From Actinomycetota bacterium (GTDB lineage Bacteria; Actinomycetota; Actinomycetes; S36-B12): a stretch of 39,370 nucleotides of DNA. The DNA is taken from contig WLNQ01000003.1 of assembly GCA_009699705.1 (NCBI GenBank), forward strand, positions 1 to 39,370, in the 5' to 3' direction. Under the pieces are notes generated by a model that saw only the letters and a list, made by a program, of their open reading frames with translations, was not told the DNA's origin and searched no databases. A program made the translations under genes and the position numbers. Shown here piece by piece: positions 21,543 to 30,251 of this stretch. Position 1 is the first letter of the stretch; every line of letters begins with the position of its first letter.

Positions 21543-22706
21543 GTGCGCATAGGAATCCTGACTCGAGAATGGCCACCTGAAATCTACGGCGGAGCAGGTG
21601 TTCATGTTGACCAACTCGTACACGAGTTGAAGCGACTCACTCCTGTGTATGTGCACTGCTTCGGCGGTCATCGCACCGATGCAACGGCTCACCCCGTACC
21701 AACCAGCCTGCACGGAGCAAACCCTGCGTTGCAGACGCTGGGTGTTGATCTTGAAATGGCGATGGCTCTGTCTGACGTGGATCTGGTTCATTCGCACACC
21801 TGGTACACAAACTTTGCTGGACACACGGCTTCGTTGTTGTATGGGATTCCCCACGTGATAACCGCACATTCCCTTGAACCCTTGCGCCCTTGGAAAGAAG
21901 AGCAACTTGGCGGCGGGTATCGACTCTCTTCTTGGGTTGAGCGAACTTCCTATGCAGAAGCCAAAGCCGTGATTGCCGTGAGCAATGGCATGCGCAATGA
22001 CGTGCTGAGCGCCTATCCGTTCGTTAATCCAGAACGAGTGCACGTTGTTCATAACGGCATCGACACTTCAATTTACAAACCCAACTCGGCAACCAGCACG
22101 CTTGAAGAGTTCGGGATCAACCCAGATAAGCCTTATGTGCTTTTCGTCGGTCGAATCACTCGACAAAAGGGTCTCGTGCATCTCCTTCGCGCTGCCAAGA
22201 ACTTCGAGGGGGATATTCCGCTCGTGATGTGTGCGTCAGCTGCTGACACCCCCGAAATAGAAGTCGAAACTGCGAATGCGGTTCGAGAACTGCGGGAAGC
22301 TCGCGGGCAAGACAGCGTGATTTGGATTGAGAAACAGGTAGATCGTGCCAAGCTGATTCAACTTTTCTCGCATGCGCGTGCCTTCCTTTGCCCATCAATC
22401 TATGAGCCTTTGGGCATTGTGAATCTAGAAGCTATGGCTTGTGAAACCGCAGTGATTGCTAGTGACGTTGGCGGGATCCCTGAGGTGGTCGCCGATGGCA
22501 CCACCGGCTTACTTGTGCATTACGACGCCCAAGATCACGCGAAATTTGAAACAGATTTCGCCCAAGCTGTGAATTCGCTCGCGGCAGATGGTGCTCGCGC
22601 TGAAGGTATGGGTAAGGCTGGTCGAGCGCGTGCTGTTCAGCATTTCGGCTGGGATGCAATCGCAGAACAAACTCTGATCGTTTACCAATCCGCACTAAGC
22701 GAGTAA
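21543..22706 (+). CDS. glgA: Glycogen synthase / alpha-maltose-1-phosphate synthase type GT4 (GlgA/GlgM), actinobacterial type
   Basis: ORF 387 aa; MRIGILTREWPPEIYGGAGVHVDQLVHEL, HSHTWYTNFAGH, SIYEPLGIVNLEAMAC; divergent from glgC. Confidence 0.92.
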   Translation: MRIGILTREWPPEIYGGAGVHVDQLVHELKRLTPVYVHCFGGHRTDATAHPVPTSLHGANPALQTLGVDLEMAMALSDVDLVHSHTWYTNFAGHTASLLYGIPHVITAHSLEPLRPWKEEQLGGGYRLSSWVERTSYAEAKAVIAVSNGMRNDVLSAYPFVNPERVHVVHNGIDTSIYKPNSATSTLEEFGINPDKPYVLFVGRITRQKGLVHLLRAAKNFEGDIPLVMCASAADTPEIEVETANAVRELREARGQDSVIWIEKQVDRAKLIQLFSHARAFLCPSIYEPLGIVNLEAMACETAVIASDVGGIPEVVADGTTGLLVHYDAQDHAKFETDFAQAVNSLAADGARAEGMGKAGRARAVQHFGWDAIAEQTLIVYQSALSE

Positions 22707-22719
22707 CCGTCAGTCTCTT

Positions 22720-23571
22720 CTATTTGAATACGACAGTCCGGCGCCCAGCCAGCATGATGCGGTCTTCGGCGAATAACCGGACTGCGCGTGCAAGTACGAG
22801 ACGTTCCACGTCGCGACCAATTTCAGCGAGGTCGTTGGCTGAATGTGCGTGAGTTACACGTTCAACTTCTTGTTCGATGATTGGGCCTTCATCAAGCTGC
22901 GCAGTTACAAAATGTGCTGTGGCACCAATGAGTTTCACGCCACGATCATGGGCTTGGTGATATGGGCGCGCACCCTTGAAGCCAGGAAGAAATGAATGAT
23001 GAATATTGATGATTCGGCCAGAAAGCTTCGAACACAAATCATCAGACAACACCTGCATGTAGCGCGCAAGAATCACGACATCAATGTTGTGCTCTTGAGT
23101 CAGTCGAAGCAATTCCGCTTCCTGCTCAACCTTGGTTTCCGCCGTTACTGGTAAGTACGCATAAGGAATCCCATGGCGCTGAGCGATGCGTTCGCAGTCA
23201 GGATGATTGGACACAATCAGAGGAATCTCAATTGGCAATTCGCCGATCTCGTGGCGGTAAAGCAAATCGATTAAGCAATGGTCGTGCTTGGACACCATGA
23301 TCAATGCCCGGCGTCGATCGCTCTCGCGGCGCAAAGTCATCTCCGGACTAAATTGCGCTACCTGTGCAGTAACAGTTTTTCGCACATCTTCAAGTGCAAG
23401 CGGGGATTCAAACTTGGTGCGCAAACTGAACACACCTGAGTCTTCATCAGTGAACTGGGCTTGTTCCAAAATGTTGCCTTGGACTTCCAAAAGCGAACCG
23501 GTGATGGCATGCACGATGCCCGGCCCGTCGGCGCAGCGCAGGGTCAAGATGTAGTGCTCAATGACGCTCAT
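22720..23571 (-). CDS. purU: Formyltetrahydrofolate deformylase
   Basis: Likely ATG at 23571 (MSVIEHYILTLRCADGPGIVHAITG, ACT-like); VSKHDHCLIDLLYRHEIGEL, YMQVLSDDLCSKLSGRIINIHHSFLPGFKGARPYHQAHDRGVKLIGATAHFVT. Confidence 0.95.
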   Translation of the reverse strand: MSVIEHYILTLRCADGPGIVHAITGSLLEVQGNILEQAQFTDEDSGVFSLRTKFESPLALEDVRKTVTAQVAQFSPEMTLRRESDRRRALIMVSKHDHCLIDLLYRHEIGELPIEIPLIVSNHPDCERIAQRHGIPYAYLPVTAETKVEQEAELLRLTQEHNIDVVILARYMQVLSDDLCSKLSGRIINIHHSFLPGFKGARPYHQAHDRGVKLIGATAHFVTAQLDEGPIIEQEVERVTHAHSANDLAEIGRDVERLVLARAVRLFAEDRIMLAGRRTVVFK

Positions 23572-23619
23572 CTGACGCAATCTACGAGATCCCCTGACCC
23601 TGCGGGTACCGTGCCCCAA

Positions 23620-24813
23620 ATGAATGGTGTTGTGGTCGTGGGAACTGGCATTGCCGGAGTCCGCGCCGCCGAAGCCCTTCGAGGGTCCGGATATGCCGAA
23701 GAAATTGCCTTTATCTCGCCGGAAACCCCGATTTATCGTCCGTCTGTGTCTAAGGAAGCACTGAAAGCACCGATTGTCGGGCAGGCAGCCATGCCACTCA
23801 AACGCAGTGCAACGGACTTCACGTGGCTCCTTGGACACCGTGTTGAAGCCGCAGATCTGGCCACCCGCTCGCTGCTCGTGCGCACCCCCGAAGGTGAAGA
23901 GGTGACTCGCCACTTTGATGGCCTCGTGATTGCCTCAGGCTTACGTTCCAGGCAGTTAGCTATTCCCGGGCCGACTCTAGGTCGCTTCACTTTGCGCACC
24001 TTGCATGATGCGCAAGAACTTGAACCTCATCTAAAACCAGATGCCCGAATCGTGATTGTGGGATCTGGGTTTATTGGATGTGAAGTTGCCGCTGCCGCGA
24101 TTGCGCGCGGTTGTCAGGTCACGGTGATTTCGCCCGAGACCACGCCGTTGGCGAGCGCAATAGGTCTCGAACTTGGCGAACGGATCGCAGCGAAACATCG
24201 AGCTGAAGGCGTGAGTTTCATTTTGGATGCGTCCGTTGTTGAATTCCTGGGCGCAGAATCAGGTCAAGGGTCGGTCACTGGCTTGCTGCTGGACGACGGA
24301 ACACGCATCGAAGCCGACGTGGTCATTGAGGCAGTGGGTTCGCGCGCTAACACCGAATGGCTCGACGATAACAACCTTGATCTCGTGAACGGAGTGCTCA
24401 CCGACGGATTCTTAAGGGCGGTCGGCACTGACCAACCTGTCGTGGTCTGTGGCGACATTGCAAGGCATCCCAACGCGTTATTTGGTCCAGAGGTCCGACG
24501 TATCGAGCATTGGACTGCTGCGGGAGAGATGGGTACCTACGCTGGCAAAGTGATGGGCCAACTCCTGACCGGTACCGAAATTAGCCTTGCGCCCTTCGCC
24601 AATGTGCCCGGGTTTTGGTCAGATCAATATGACCTACAAATTCAATCCTTTGGCATCCCAAGTATGGGTAGCGAGGTTGTAATTATCGATAGCGATGCTG
24701 ACGGCAACTGCATTGCTGAGTACCGAGACGCATCTGGGCTGGTTGGAGTCGTCGGGATCAATCGAACAAGTGAAATTGCCTACTATCGAAAGCTCCTCAA
24801 CTCGCGCATCTAG
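23620..24813 (+). CDS. NAD(P)/FAD-dependent oxidoreductase (ferredoxin-reductase-like)
   Basis: Likely ATG at 23620 (MNGVVVVGTGIAGVRAAEALRGSGY); second dinucleotide motif IVIVGSGFIGCEVAAAAIARG; YRPSVSKEAL. Confidence 0.88.
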   Translation: MNGVVVVGTGIAGVRAAEALRGSGYAEEIAFISPETPIYRPSVSKEALKAPIVGQAAMPLKRSATDFTWLLGHRVEAADLATRSLLVRTPEGEEVTRHFDGLVIASGLRSRQLAIPGPTLGRFTLRTLHDAQELEPHLKPDARIVIVGSGFIGCEVAAAAIARGCQVTVISPETTPLASAIGLELGERIAAKHRAEGVSFILDASVVEFLGAESGQGSVTGLLLDDGTRIEADVVIEAVGSRANTEWLDDNNLDLVNGVLTDGFLRAVGTDQPVVVCGDIARHPNALFGPEVRRIEHWTAAGEMGTYAGKVMGQLLTGTEISLAPFANVPGFWSDQYDLQIQSFGIPSMGSEVVIIDSDADGNCIAEYRDASGLVGVVGINRTSEIAYYRKLLNSRI

Positions 24814-24835
24814 CGAATCGGACTAGTGTGACCAA

Positions 24836-26359
24836 ATGCCCGCTAATGCTGATCGTGTCTTTGGAGAAGGCGTTGCCTTTCCCGTTGGCGGAGACGGCAG
24901 AAGTTCATCCCTAGCCACGGGCCGGGCCATTTTTGCGGACAGCATCCGCGAAATAGCCCCAGCCATCGCGGCTCATATTGAACACACCGATGATTGGCGT
25001 CACGGGTATCTCAAGCCAGTTCGTGATTCCGTTCTTGCCATCGCCCAGCAACCCAATCAAGTGGTGCCAACTGCTCAAGCTGGGTTGGATTCAACGCATC
25101 GTCGCTTCCAATTCACCCGCAATGGTCGAACCATGACTTTCGATGAGGCTCTAGCAGAGTCGACTTCACCGGCCACGGCAGTCATTCGCGGGCACGCACC
25201 GGGTGAGACTGGCTTCTCTGTTCCTTATCGAGGCCAACGACTCTTCACTGACGACCTGCGTCGCCAACTTGACCTTTGGGTAGCTGAAGGGGTTGCTGAG
25301 CCGGACTTCGCAACTGCCTTGCACTGTGTTTTGGACAACCCTGACTGGCTCGACCTCAGCGACCTTCATATTGCGGTGCTCGGCGCTGGTGCAGAGATGG
25401 CACCGACTCGGTCATTGCTGCGGTGGGGTGCAAGCGTTCACGCAATTGACCTGCCTAATCCTGCGACTTGGCAACGACTTATCGGGATCGCCCGTGCAAC
25501 ATCTGGGCGTTTGTATATCCCGATCGCTGATGGTGAGTCGGAAATGCCCGTCGTTCATCCTGACGAGGATGAGGTCGTCGCCGAACTCGCAGGCATTGAT
25601 CTTGTTCGGCACACACCGGAGATTTTGAAGTGGCTCACACGCATTCAAGAACCACTCACCCTAGGCTCCTACGCCTACGCTGACGGCGCCAAACACGTGC
25701 AGTTGAGCGTTGCAACTGACCTCATCGTGCAACACCTCATGGCAACAAACCCCGCGTTTTCACTCGCATATCTGGCAACACCCGCAGATGTTTATCTGGT
25801 GCCGGATGCAGCCGTAGTGGAATCTCGAAGGCGCTGGAAAGCCCGTGGCGTGACCTCAGTCTTACAAGTGCCATTGCGCGCTGTGAAGAAATTCAAACCT
25901 AACTATTCAGTGATAACGGCTCACGTCGATGAAACGCATGGGCTCAACGATTCACTCATCGAGCAGCAGGGCCCCAACTATGCGTTGGCCAAACACATCC
26001 AAGGTTGGCGAGCCCTTGTCGCTCGAGATGCCGGAATCGCAACTTCCATAAACATTGCTCCGATGACCCGAACGCAATCGGTGATCAAGAATCGTGCGCT
26101 CAAAGCTGGTTACAGCGGTGCTGCAAGATTTGGCATTGAAGTTTTTGATCCTGCTACCTCAACGGCTCTGATGGCTGGACTGCTGGTGCACGACTTACGC
26201 AACCCAAATTCCAAGGCTAAGCCGACCACCGCCTTAGCCCATCCATTGGAACTATTGTCAAACAACGCCATCCATGGCGGGCTCTGGCGAACGGCATACG
26301 CGCCTCGATCTGTACTGACTTTTGCCGCCATGCTGGGCCTATTTGAGTCACGGCACTAG
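24836..26359 (+). CDS. Uncharacterised protein with a Rossmann-like glycine-rich motif
   Basis: ORF 507 aa; LHIAVLGAGAEMAPTRSLLRWGASVHAIDLPN; 22 bp downstream of the oxidoreductase; I cannot assign a characterised family. Confidence 0.8.
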   Translation: MPANADRVFGEGVAFPVGGDGRSSSLATGRAIFADSIREIAPAIAAHIEHTDDWRHGYLKPVRDSVLAIAQQPNQVVPTAQAGLDSTHRRFQFTRNGRTMTFDEALAESTSPATAVIRGHAPGETGFSVPYRGQRLFTDDLRRQLDLWVAEGVAEPDFATALHCVLDNPDWLDLSDLHIAVLGAGAEMAPTRSLLRWGASVHAIDLPNPATWQRLIGIARATSGRLYIPIADGESEMPVVHPDEDEVVAELAGIDLVRHTPEILKWLTRIQEPLTLGSYAYADGAKHVQLSVATDLIVQHLMATNPAFSLAYLATPADVYLVPDAAVVESRRRWKARGVTSVLQVPLRAVKKFKPNYSVITAHVDETHGLNDSLIEQQGPNYALAKHIQGWRALVARDAGIATSINIAPMTRTQSVIKNRALKAGYSGAARFGIEVFDPATSTALMAGLLVHDLRNPNSKAKPTTALAHPLELLSNNAIHGGLWRTAYAPRSVLTFAAMLGLFESRH

Positions 26360-26372
26360 CCCCGGACATGCG

Positions 26373-26409
26373 AAGACCCGTGCGGCTGGGGGACAATCGC
26401 ATGGGTCTT
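26373..26409. terminator. Strong stem-loop after the Rossmann-like gene, probable terminator or transcript-end hairpin
   Basis: AAGACCCGTGCG (26373-26384) ... CGCATGGGTCTT (26398-26409): 12 bp stem with one mismatch/G-U, 13 nt loop, no clear U-tract. Confidence 0.5.
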
Positions 26410-26477
26410 GCCCGATTAGTGTGCATGCTCAGTGAACTTTTGTCACGCCTTTTCATGGTGAAAGATAGAATCACTTA

Positions 26478-27617
26478 ATGACTGGTCGAGAAAAAGGGAA
26501 TGCAGCCAATCTCCAGCCCGGGCAAATCTTGCTTCACATCGGGGTTCACAAGACCGGAACCACTGCGATTCAAGATGCCCTCGCGCACGCGCGCCCAGAA
26601 CTTCACGAATGGAATGTGCAGTACCCAGGCACTGCTCAGGCCCACCGAAATCTGGCCTCCAGCGCCATGGATCGACGCCTTGGTTGGAAGGTCGGCGGCG
26701 CCGCAGCCCCAGACCCCTCACTGTGGGAGAACTTCGTAAAAAGCGCCCACAAGTTCCCGGGTATAACCGTGTGTTCAAGTGAATTCTTCGCCGAGTCTGA
26801 CGATGCTAAGGCGCGCGAAATCATTGAGCGAATAGGCAAAGAGAATGTCCACATCGTCGTTACTTTGAGAAACTTTGGCCAGATTCTCCCGTCGGCATGG
26901 CAGCAAATTTTGAAGTCCGGTTATGAGAATGGGTACATCCACTGGTTGAACAACGTGTTGAACGCTGGCGAAAAAGAGCCTAAGTCGGAAGTTTTCTGGA
27001 CCCGCCATCGCCATGACATCGTGGTTGAGCGTTGGGCCAAAATTGTTGGAAGTGACCGAGTCACCGTAGTTGTTGTCGACGATGCAAATCGCGATGGCAT
27101 CTATACGGATTTCGAACTCCTACTTGGCCTCCCTAAGAACTCCCTACTCAAGCATCGAACACACAGCCTCAATCGCTCTATGACCGCAGCTGAAAGTGAA
27201 CTACTGCGCTGCCTAAACGAAGCTGTTGGTGGCAGCAAAGGCTGGCGGCCCTATGGCAATGCGGTGCACGATGGATTGATCAAGGGCATGGTTGAAGGGC
27301 GAACTCCAGATGCCGGGGAAGCAAAACTCCAAACACCTCAATGGGCTTTAGACATGGCGGCACGATATGCGGCCACGTATGTCGACGCGATCAAGGCGTC
27401 CGGAGTCAACGTGGTGGGCAATCTTGAAGTGCTCGGTACTCGATTGGAAGGTCCCGAAGAGGTCAAAGACCGCGCTATCGAGGAAATACCTGTGAATGCT
27501 GCCGTTGCCGCAATCCTTGGAGCCATGAGCGACGTCTTCGTTCCACCTCGGCCTACCAGGATGACTCAAGCTCGCTCGAAGGCTGCAAGACTCCGCCGAG
27601 CTATCACCCGCAAATAA
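26478..27617 (+). CDS. Sulfotransferase-like P-loop protein
   Basis: ORF 379 aa; LLHIGVHKTGTTAIQDAL (PAPS 5'-phosphosulfate-binding-loop-like), HIVVTLRNFGQILPSAWQQ. Confidence 0.7.
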   Translation: MTGREKGNAANLQPGQILLHIGVHKTGTTAIQDALAHARPELHEWNVQYPGTAQAHRNLASSAMDRRLGWKVGGAAAPDPSLWENFVKSAHKFPGITVCSSEFFAESDDAKAREIIERIGKENVHIVVTLRNFGQILPSAWQQILKSGYENGYIHWLNNVLNAGEKEPKSEVFWTRHRHDIVVERWAKIVGSDRVTVVVVDDANRDGIYTDFELLLGLPKNSLLKHRTHSLNRSMTAAESELLRCLNEAVGGSKGWRPYGNAVHDGLIKGMVEGRTPDAGEAKLQTPQWALDMAARYAATYVDAIKASGVNVVGNLEVLGTRLEGPEEVKDRAIEEIPVNAAVAAILGAMSDVFVPPRPTRMTQARSKAARLRRAITRK

Positions 27618-27665
27618 CTGAGCGAAGTAACAGTTGTGGAGCACCAAGTGCCACGTTGAATGTCT

Positions 27666-27740
27666 TGGTGGGACGCCGGGGGCTCGAACCCCGAACCTAC
27701 GGATTAAAAGTCCGCAGCTCTACCATTGAGCTAGCATCCC
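27666..27740 (-). tRNA. tRNA-Lys (anticodon TTT), CCA encoded
   Basis: Reverse complement GGGATGCTAGCTCAATGGTAGAGCTGCGGACTTTTAATCCGTAGGTTCGGGGTTCGAGCCCCCGGCGTCCCACCA; acceptor, anticodon and T stems pair; loop CTTTTAA. Confidence 0.95.
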
Positions 27741-27744
27741 AAAG

Positions 27745-27769
27745 AAAAAATCCCCTCAAAATGTTGAGG
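27745..27769 (-). terminator. Possible minus-strand intrinsic terminator directly upstream of tRNA-Lys
   Basis: Minus strand: CCTCAA-CATT-TTGAGG-GGA-TTTTTT; 6 bp stem followed by T6. Confidence 0.35.
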
Positions 27770-27994
27770 CGATCACATTCTCGAGGTCCAAGGCTATCGG
27801 TCGCCCGATTCGCTGGCACTAGCCCATTGCTTCAACAGCCAAATCACCCGCACGAGATGCCATGAAACCTTGGCAAATCCTCAGTCATCCGCATTATGAC
27901 TTCATTTAACGATCATCGCGTTGACTCCCAAAGAAGCGCTGGCCCAAAATAAATACGTACCAGATTCGGTGCCAACAAGACTCGGAGCGCGTTC

Positions 27995-28906
27995 GTGACC
28001 ACGGAATCAGAAACGAATCTCAATGGCGTTCCCGGCCAGGAGCAGGCCTCGCCTCACGAGCAGGCCTCGCCTACGGGACTTGAAAGAAGGCGCGGGCTTA
28101 CGGGCACTCGCGCAAACGGTCACTTAGCCTTGCTCCGCTTTCTCATGACGCGCCCCACGTGTGATCGGATTGCCCAATACGCAGTCGTGAAAATGATGGG
28201 TAAATACGGGTGTCGGGCCGCCTCTATAAGTTTGTTCGACATATCTGGAGCACTACACGTTGTCGGCTCCTACGGGGTGCCTCATCAAAGTTTGGCACCA
28301 TACGAAAGCCTTTCACTTTGGGACAGTTCTCCCATGAGCGACGCAGTGATCACTGGTGAACCGATAATCATGCTGACTGCTGATGAAGTGCGTAATGCCT
28401 ATCCCTGGCTCGGTCCCCAATCTGATTTACCTTACGAGCCGATGGTGGTCTGGCCGCTGGCTTTGCCGCATGAGACTGTCGGTGCTGTCCAATTCATCCT
28501 CGCTGAAGAGCCTGTTGACCTTAACTCCATCCGGACTCAAGCCACGGTGATCGCTACCTCCCTTGCCCTGTATTTGAGCCTGCTTGGCGCAACGGGTTCA
28601 CTCGACAATCAGCTTGTGTTTCAAAATGCTGATCATGACGCAACTCTTCCTGCGGACACCGGCCTGCAATTCCCCCAGGTGATTAGTGGTTTTCATCCGA
28701 ACTCAAAACAGCAGTCATTAACGGCTCGTCAAATCTCTGTTCTCAAACTGATTGCTGAAGGCCATACCAATGCTGATATTGCCGACGAAATCGGATTTAG
28801 CGTTTCAACTGTGCGGCACGAAACGATGGCGCTCTACAGATTCTTTGGTGTGGGCGGTCGCGAGGGCGCGGTGCGCGTGGCCAAAGCTCGAGGGATTCTG
28901 CATTAA
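27995..28906 (+). CDS. GAF-like domain LuxR-family transcriptional regulator
   Basis: ORF 303 aa, GTG start; C-terminal LTARQISVLKLIAEGHTNADIADEIGFSVSTVRHETMALYRFFGVGGREGAV (LuxR HTH); central GAF-like region. Confidence 0.85.
   Translation: MTTESETNLNGVPGQEQASPHEQASPTGLERRRGLTGTRANGHLALLRFLMTRPTCDRIAQYAVVKMMGKYGCRAASISLFDISGALHVVGSYGVPHQSLAPYESLSLWDSSPMSDAVITGEPIIMLTADEVRNAYPWLGPQSDLPYEPMVVWPLALPHETVGAVQFILAEEPVDLNSIRTQATVIATSLALYLSLLGATGSLDNQLVFQNADHDATLPADTGLQFPQVISGFHPNSKQQSLTARQISVLKLIAEGHTNADIADEIGFSVSTVRHETMALYRFFGVGGREGAVRVAKARGILH
28040..28072 (+). repeat. Two copies of GAGCAGGCCTCGCCT (18 bp period) within LuxR-type gene
   Basis: 28040-28054 and 28058-28072, encoding EQASP-H-EQASP. 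Confidence 0.9.
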
Positions 28907-29058
28907 TTCCTTAGCCTGTCAATTAACAAATATGACCGCGGACATGAATGGTCCAGTGTCTGTCATTGTCGTCTAACGACCATGTTCACCTTGCATAGCA
29001 ACATCTTTTCTTTAGAGAGTTAGCGAGTAAGCAACGACTCAACTACAAGGGAGATCTC

Positions 29059-30228
29059 ATGCCCAATGAAATAATTAGTTACGACTCCCCGCATTCCCCG
29101 AAGAAAGGCCTTTCTCGCAAGGCTGGCATGACGGCAGTGTTGGGGTTTGCGATGGCAACGAGTGCCTTCGCATTTACTACTACCTCGGCCAGCGCGAGCG
29201 ACAATAATGGCCCACAATGGTCAGGAAGTAGCAACATCCAGTCATCGTCCAGTTGCCACAAAGTCGATGGTAAAAACGACGGGACTTGGGATATCGAGTG
29301 GACAGTTGTAAACGGCTGGAGCACGCCAGCAACTTCTCAAAATTCAACCCCATCAGGTGTCGTGCCCGATGCAACAGTTTTTGGGGGACCCAATCTGGAT
29401 GGCAGAACTCAGAAGTTCACACAGAATGTTCCAGGGGGAATAGACAAGCATTACCCGCTTTCTGTCGAGCTTAAAGCCACCCTGACTCCGCAAGATTCTG
29501 TCAAAAACGACTCCGTTCAGAACAATTATGTTAAGAAATTAAGCGGAGAGGAACATATCGACGATACTTGCCCTACGCCTGTCCAGGCCGTCACCTTGAC
29601 CTGCTCGGCTGGTTTGTCAATCAATCTGAGTAACTACCCAAGTAACGTCTCAGTTGGGAAGAAGCCCCCTGTGATAAATAGCGTGTCCGCTACTATCGAT
29701 GGCAAAGATTGGCCGCTACCTAACACCCCCAATGCTCCCAATGATTTTGGAGTTGCTTTCGGCCCTTACTCGACTGGACAATTGACACCTCAATATGGCA
29801 GTCACAGCGCTACGGTGACAGTCAAATCGACAGACAGTCATGATGAATATTCATTCGTTCGTCAGCTTTCAATTGATTGCCCAGCTCCTGTGACCAACAC
29901 CGTCACCGTTCCTGGTGCAAATACAACTACAACAGTTACCGTTCCTGGACCAACCGTCACGGTTTCTGCATCACCTGCACCAACGGTGACTGCAGTTCCA
30001 ATCGCAATTGTTCCAGCACCTGCTACATCACCAATTGCAGAGCCAGTACCAATTTCTCTCACTCCAGAAGCAGGTACAGCTCCAACATCAGTGAACGCCG
30101 GTGGCGGCTCATCCGCACCTGATTCAACTCTGCCATTGTGGGCAGTTGCGCTTCTTGCAACTGGTGCACTCGGAGCAGCAGGAGCAGGCGCTCGCCTTGC
30201 TACTTCTCGCAAGGACTCACAGGAATAG
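29059..30228 (+). CDS. Secreted surface protein with Thr/Val/Pro-rich linker and C-terminal hydrophobic anchor
   Basis: ORF 389 aa; signal peptide; four Cys in mature body; TVTVPG-type linker; C-terminus LPLWAVALLATGALGAAGAGARLATSRKDSQE; RBS aagggaga. Confidence 0.82.
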   Translation: MPNEIISYDSPHSPKKGLSRKAGMTAVLGFAMATSAFAFTTTSASASDNNGPQWSGSSNIQSSSSCHKVDGKNDGTWDIEWTVVNGWSTPATSQNSTPSGVVPDATVFGGPNLDGRTQKFTQNVPGGIDKHYPLSVELKATLTPQDSVKNDSVQNNYVKKLSGEEHIDDTCPTPVQAVTLTCSAGLSINLSNYPSNVSVGKKPPVINSVSATIDGKDWPLPNTPNAPNDFGVAFGPYSTGQLTPQYGSHSATVTVKSTDSHDEYSFVRQLSIDCPAPVTNTVTVPGANTTTTVTVPGPTVTVSASPAPTVTAVPIAIVPAPATSPIAEPVPISLTPEAGTAPTSVNAGGGSSAPDSTLPLWAVALLATGALGAAGAGARLATSRKDSQE

Positions 30229-30251
30229 AAACCCCATCTAGGTAAAACACC

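Noticed and set aside
21477-22052. 191-aa minus-strand ORF within glgA
   Set aside because: Antisense to a clear GT4 glycosyltransferase; no recognisable domain
26373-27740. Integrated element bounded by tRNA-Lys
   Set aside because: No integrase, transposase or visible duplication of the tRNA 3' end; tRNA proximity alone is insufficient
27656-27865. 69-aa plus-strand ORF (MNVLVGRRGLEPRTYGLKVRSSTIELASQRK...)
   Set aside because: Classic false ORF reading antisense through tRNA-Lys
29900-29970. Repeats in the surface protein gene (accgttcctgg) as a CRISPR-like or mobile signal
   Set aside because: Short degenerate repeats encoding the TVTVPG linker; no uniform spacers
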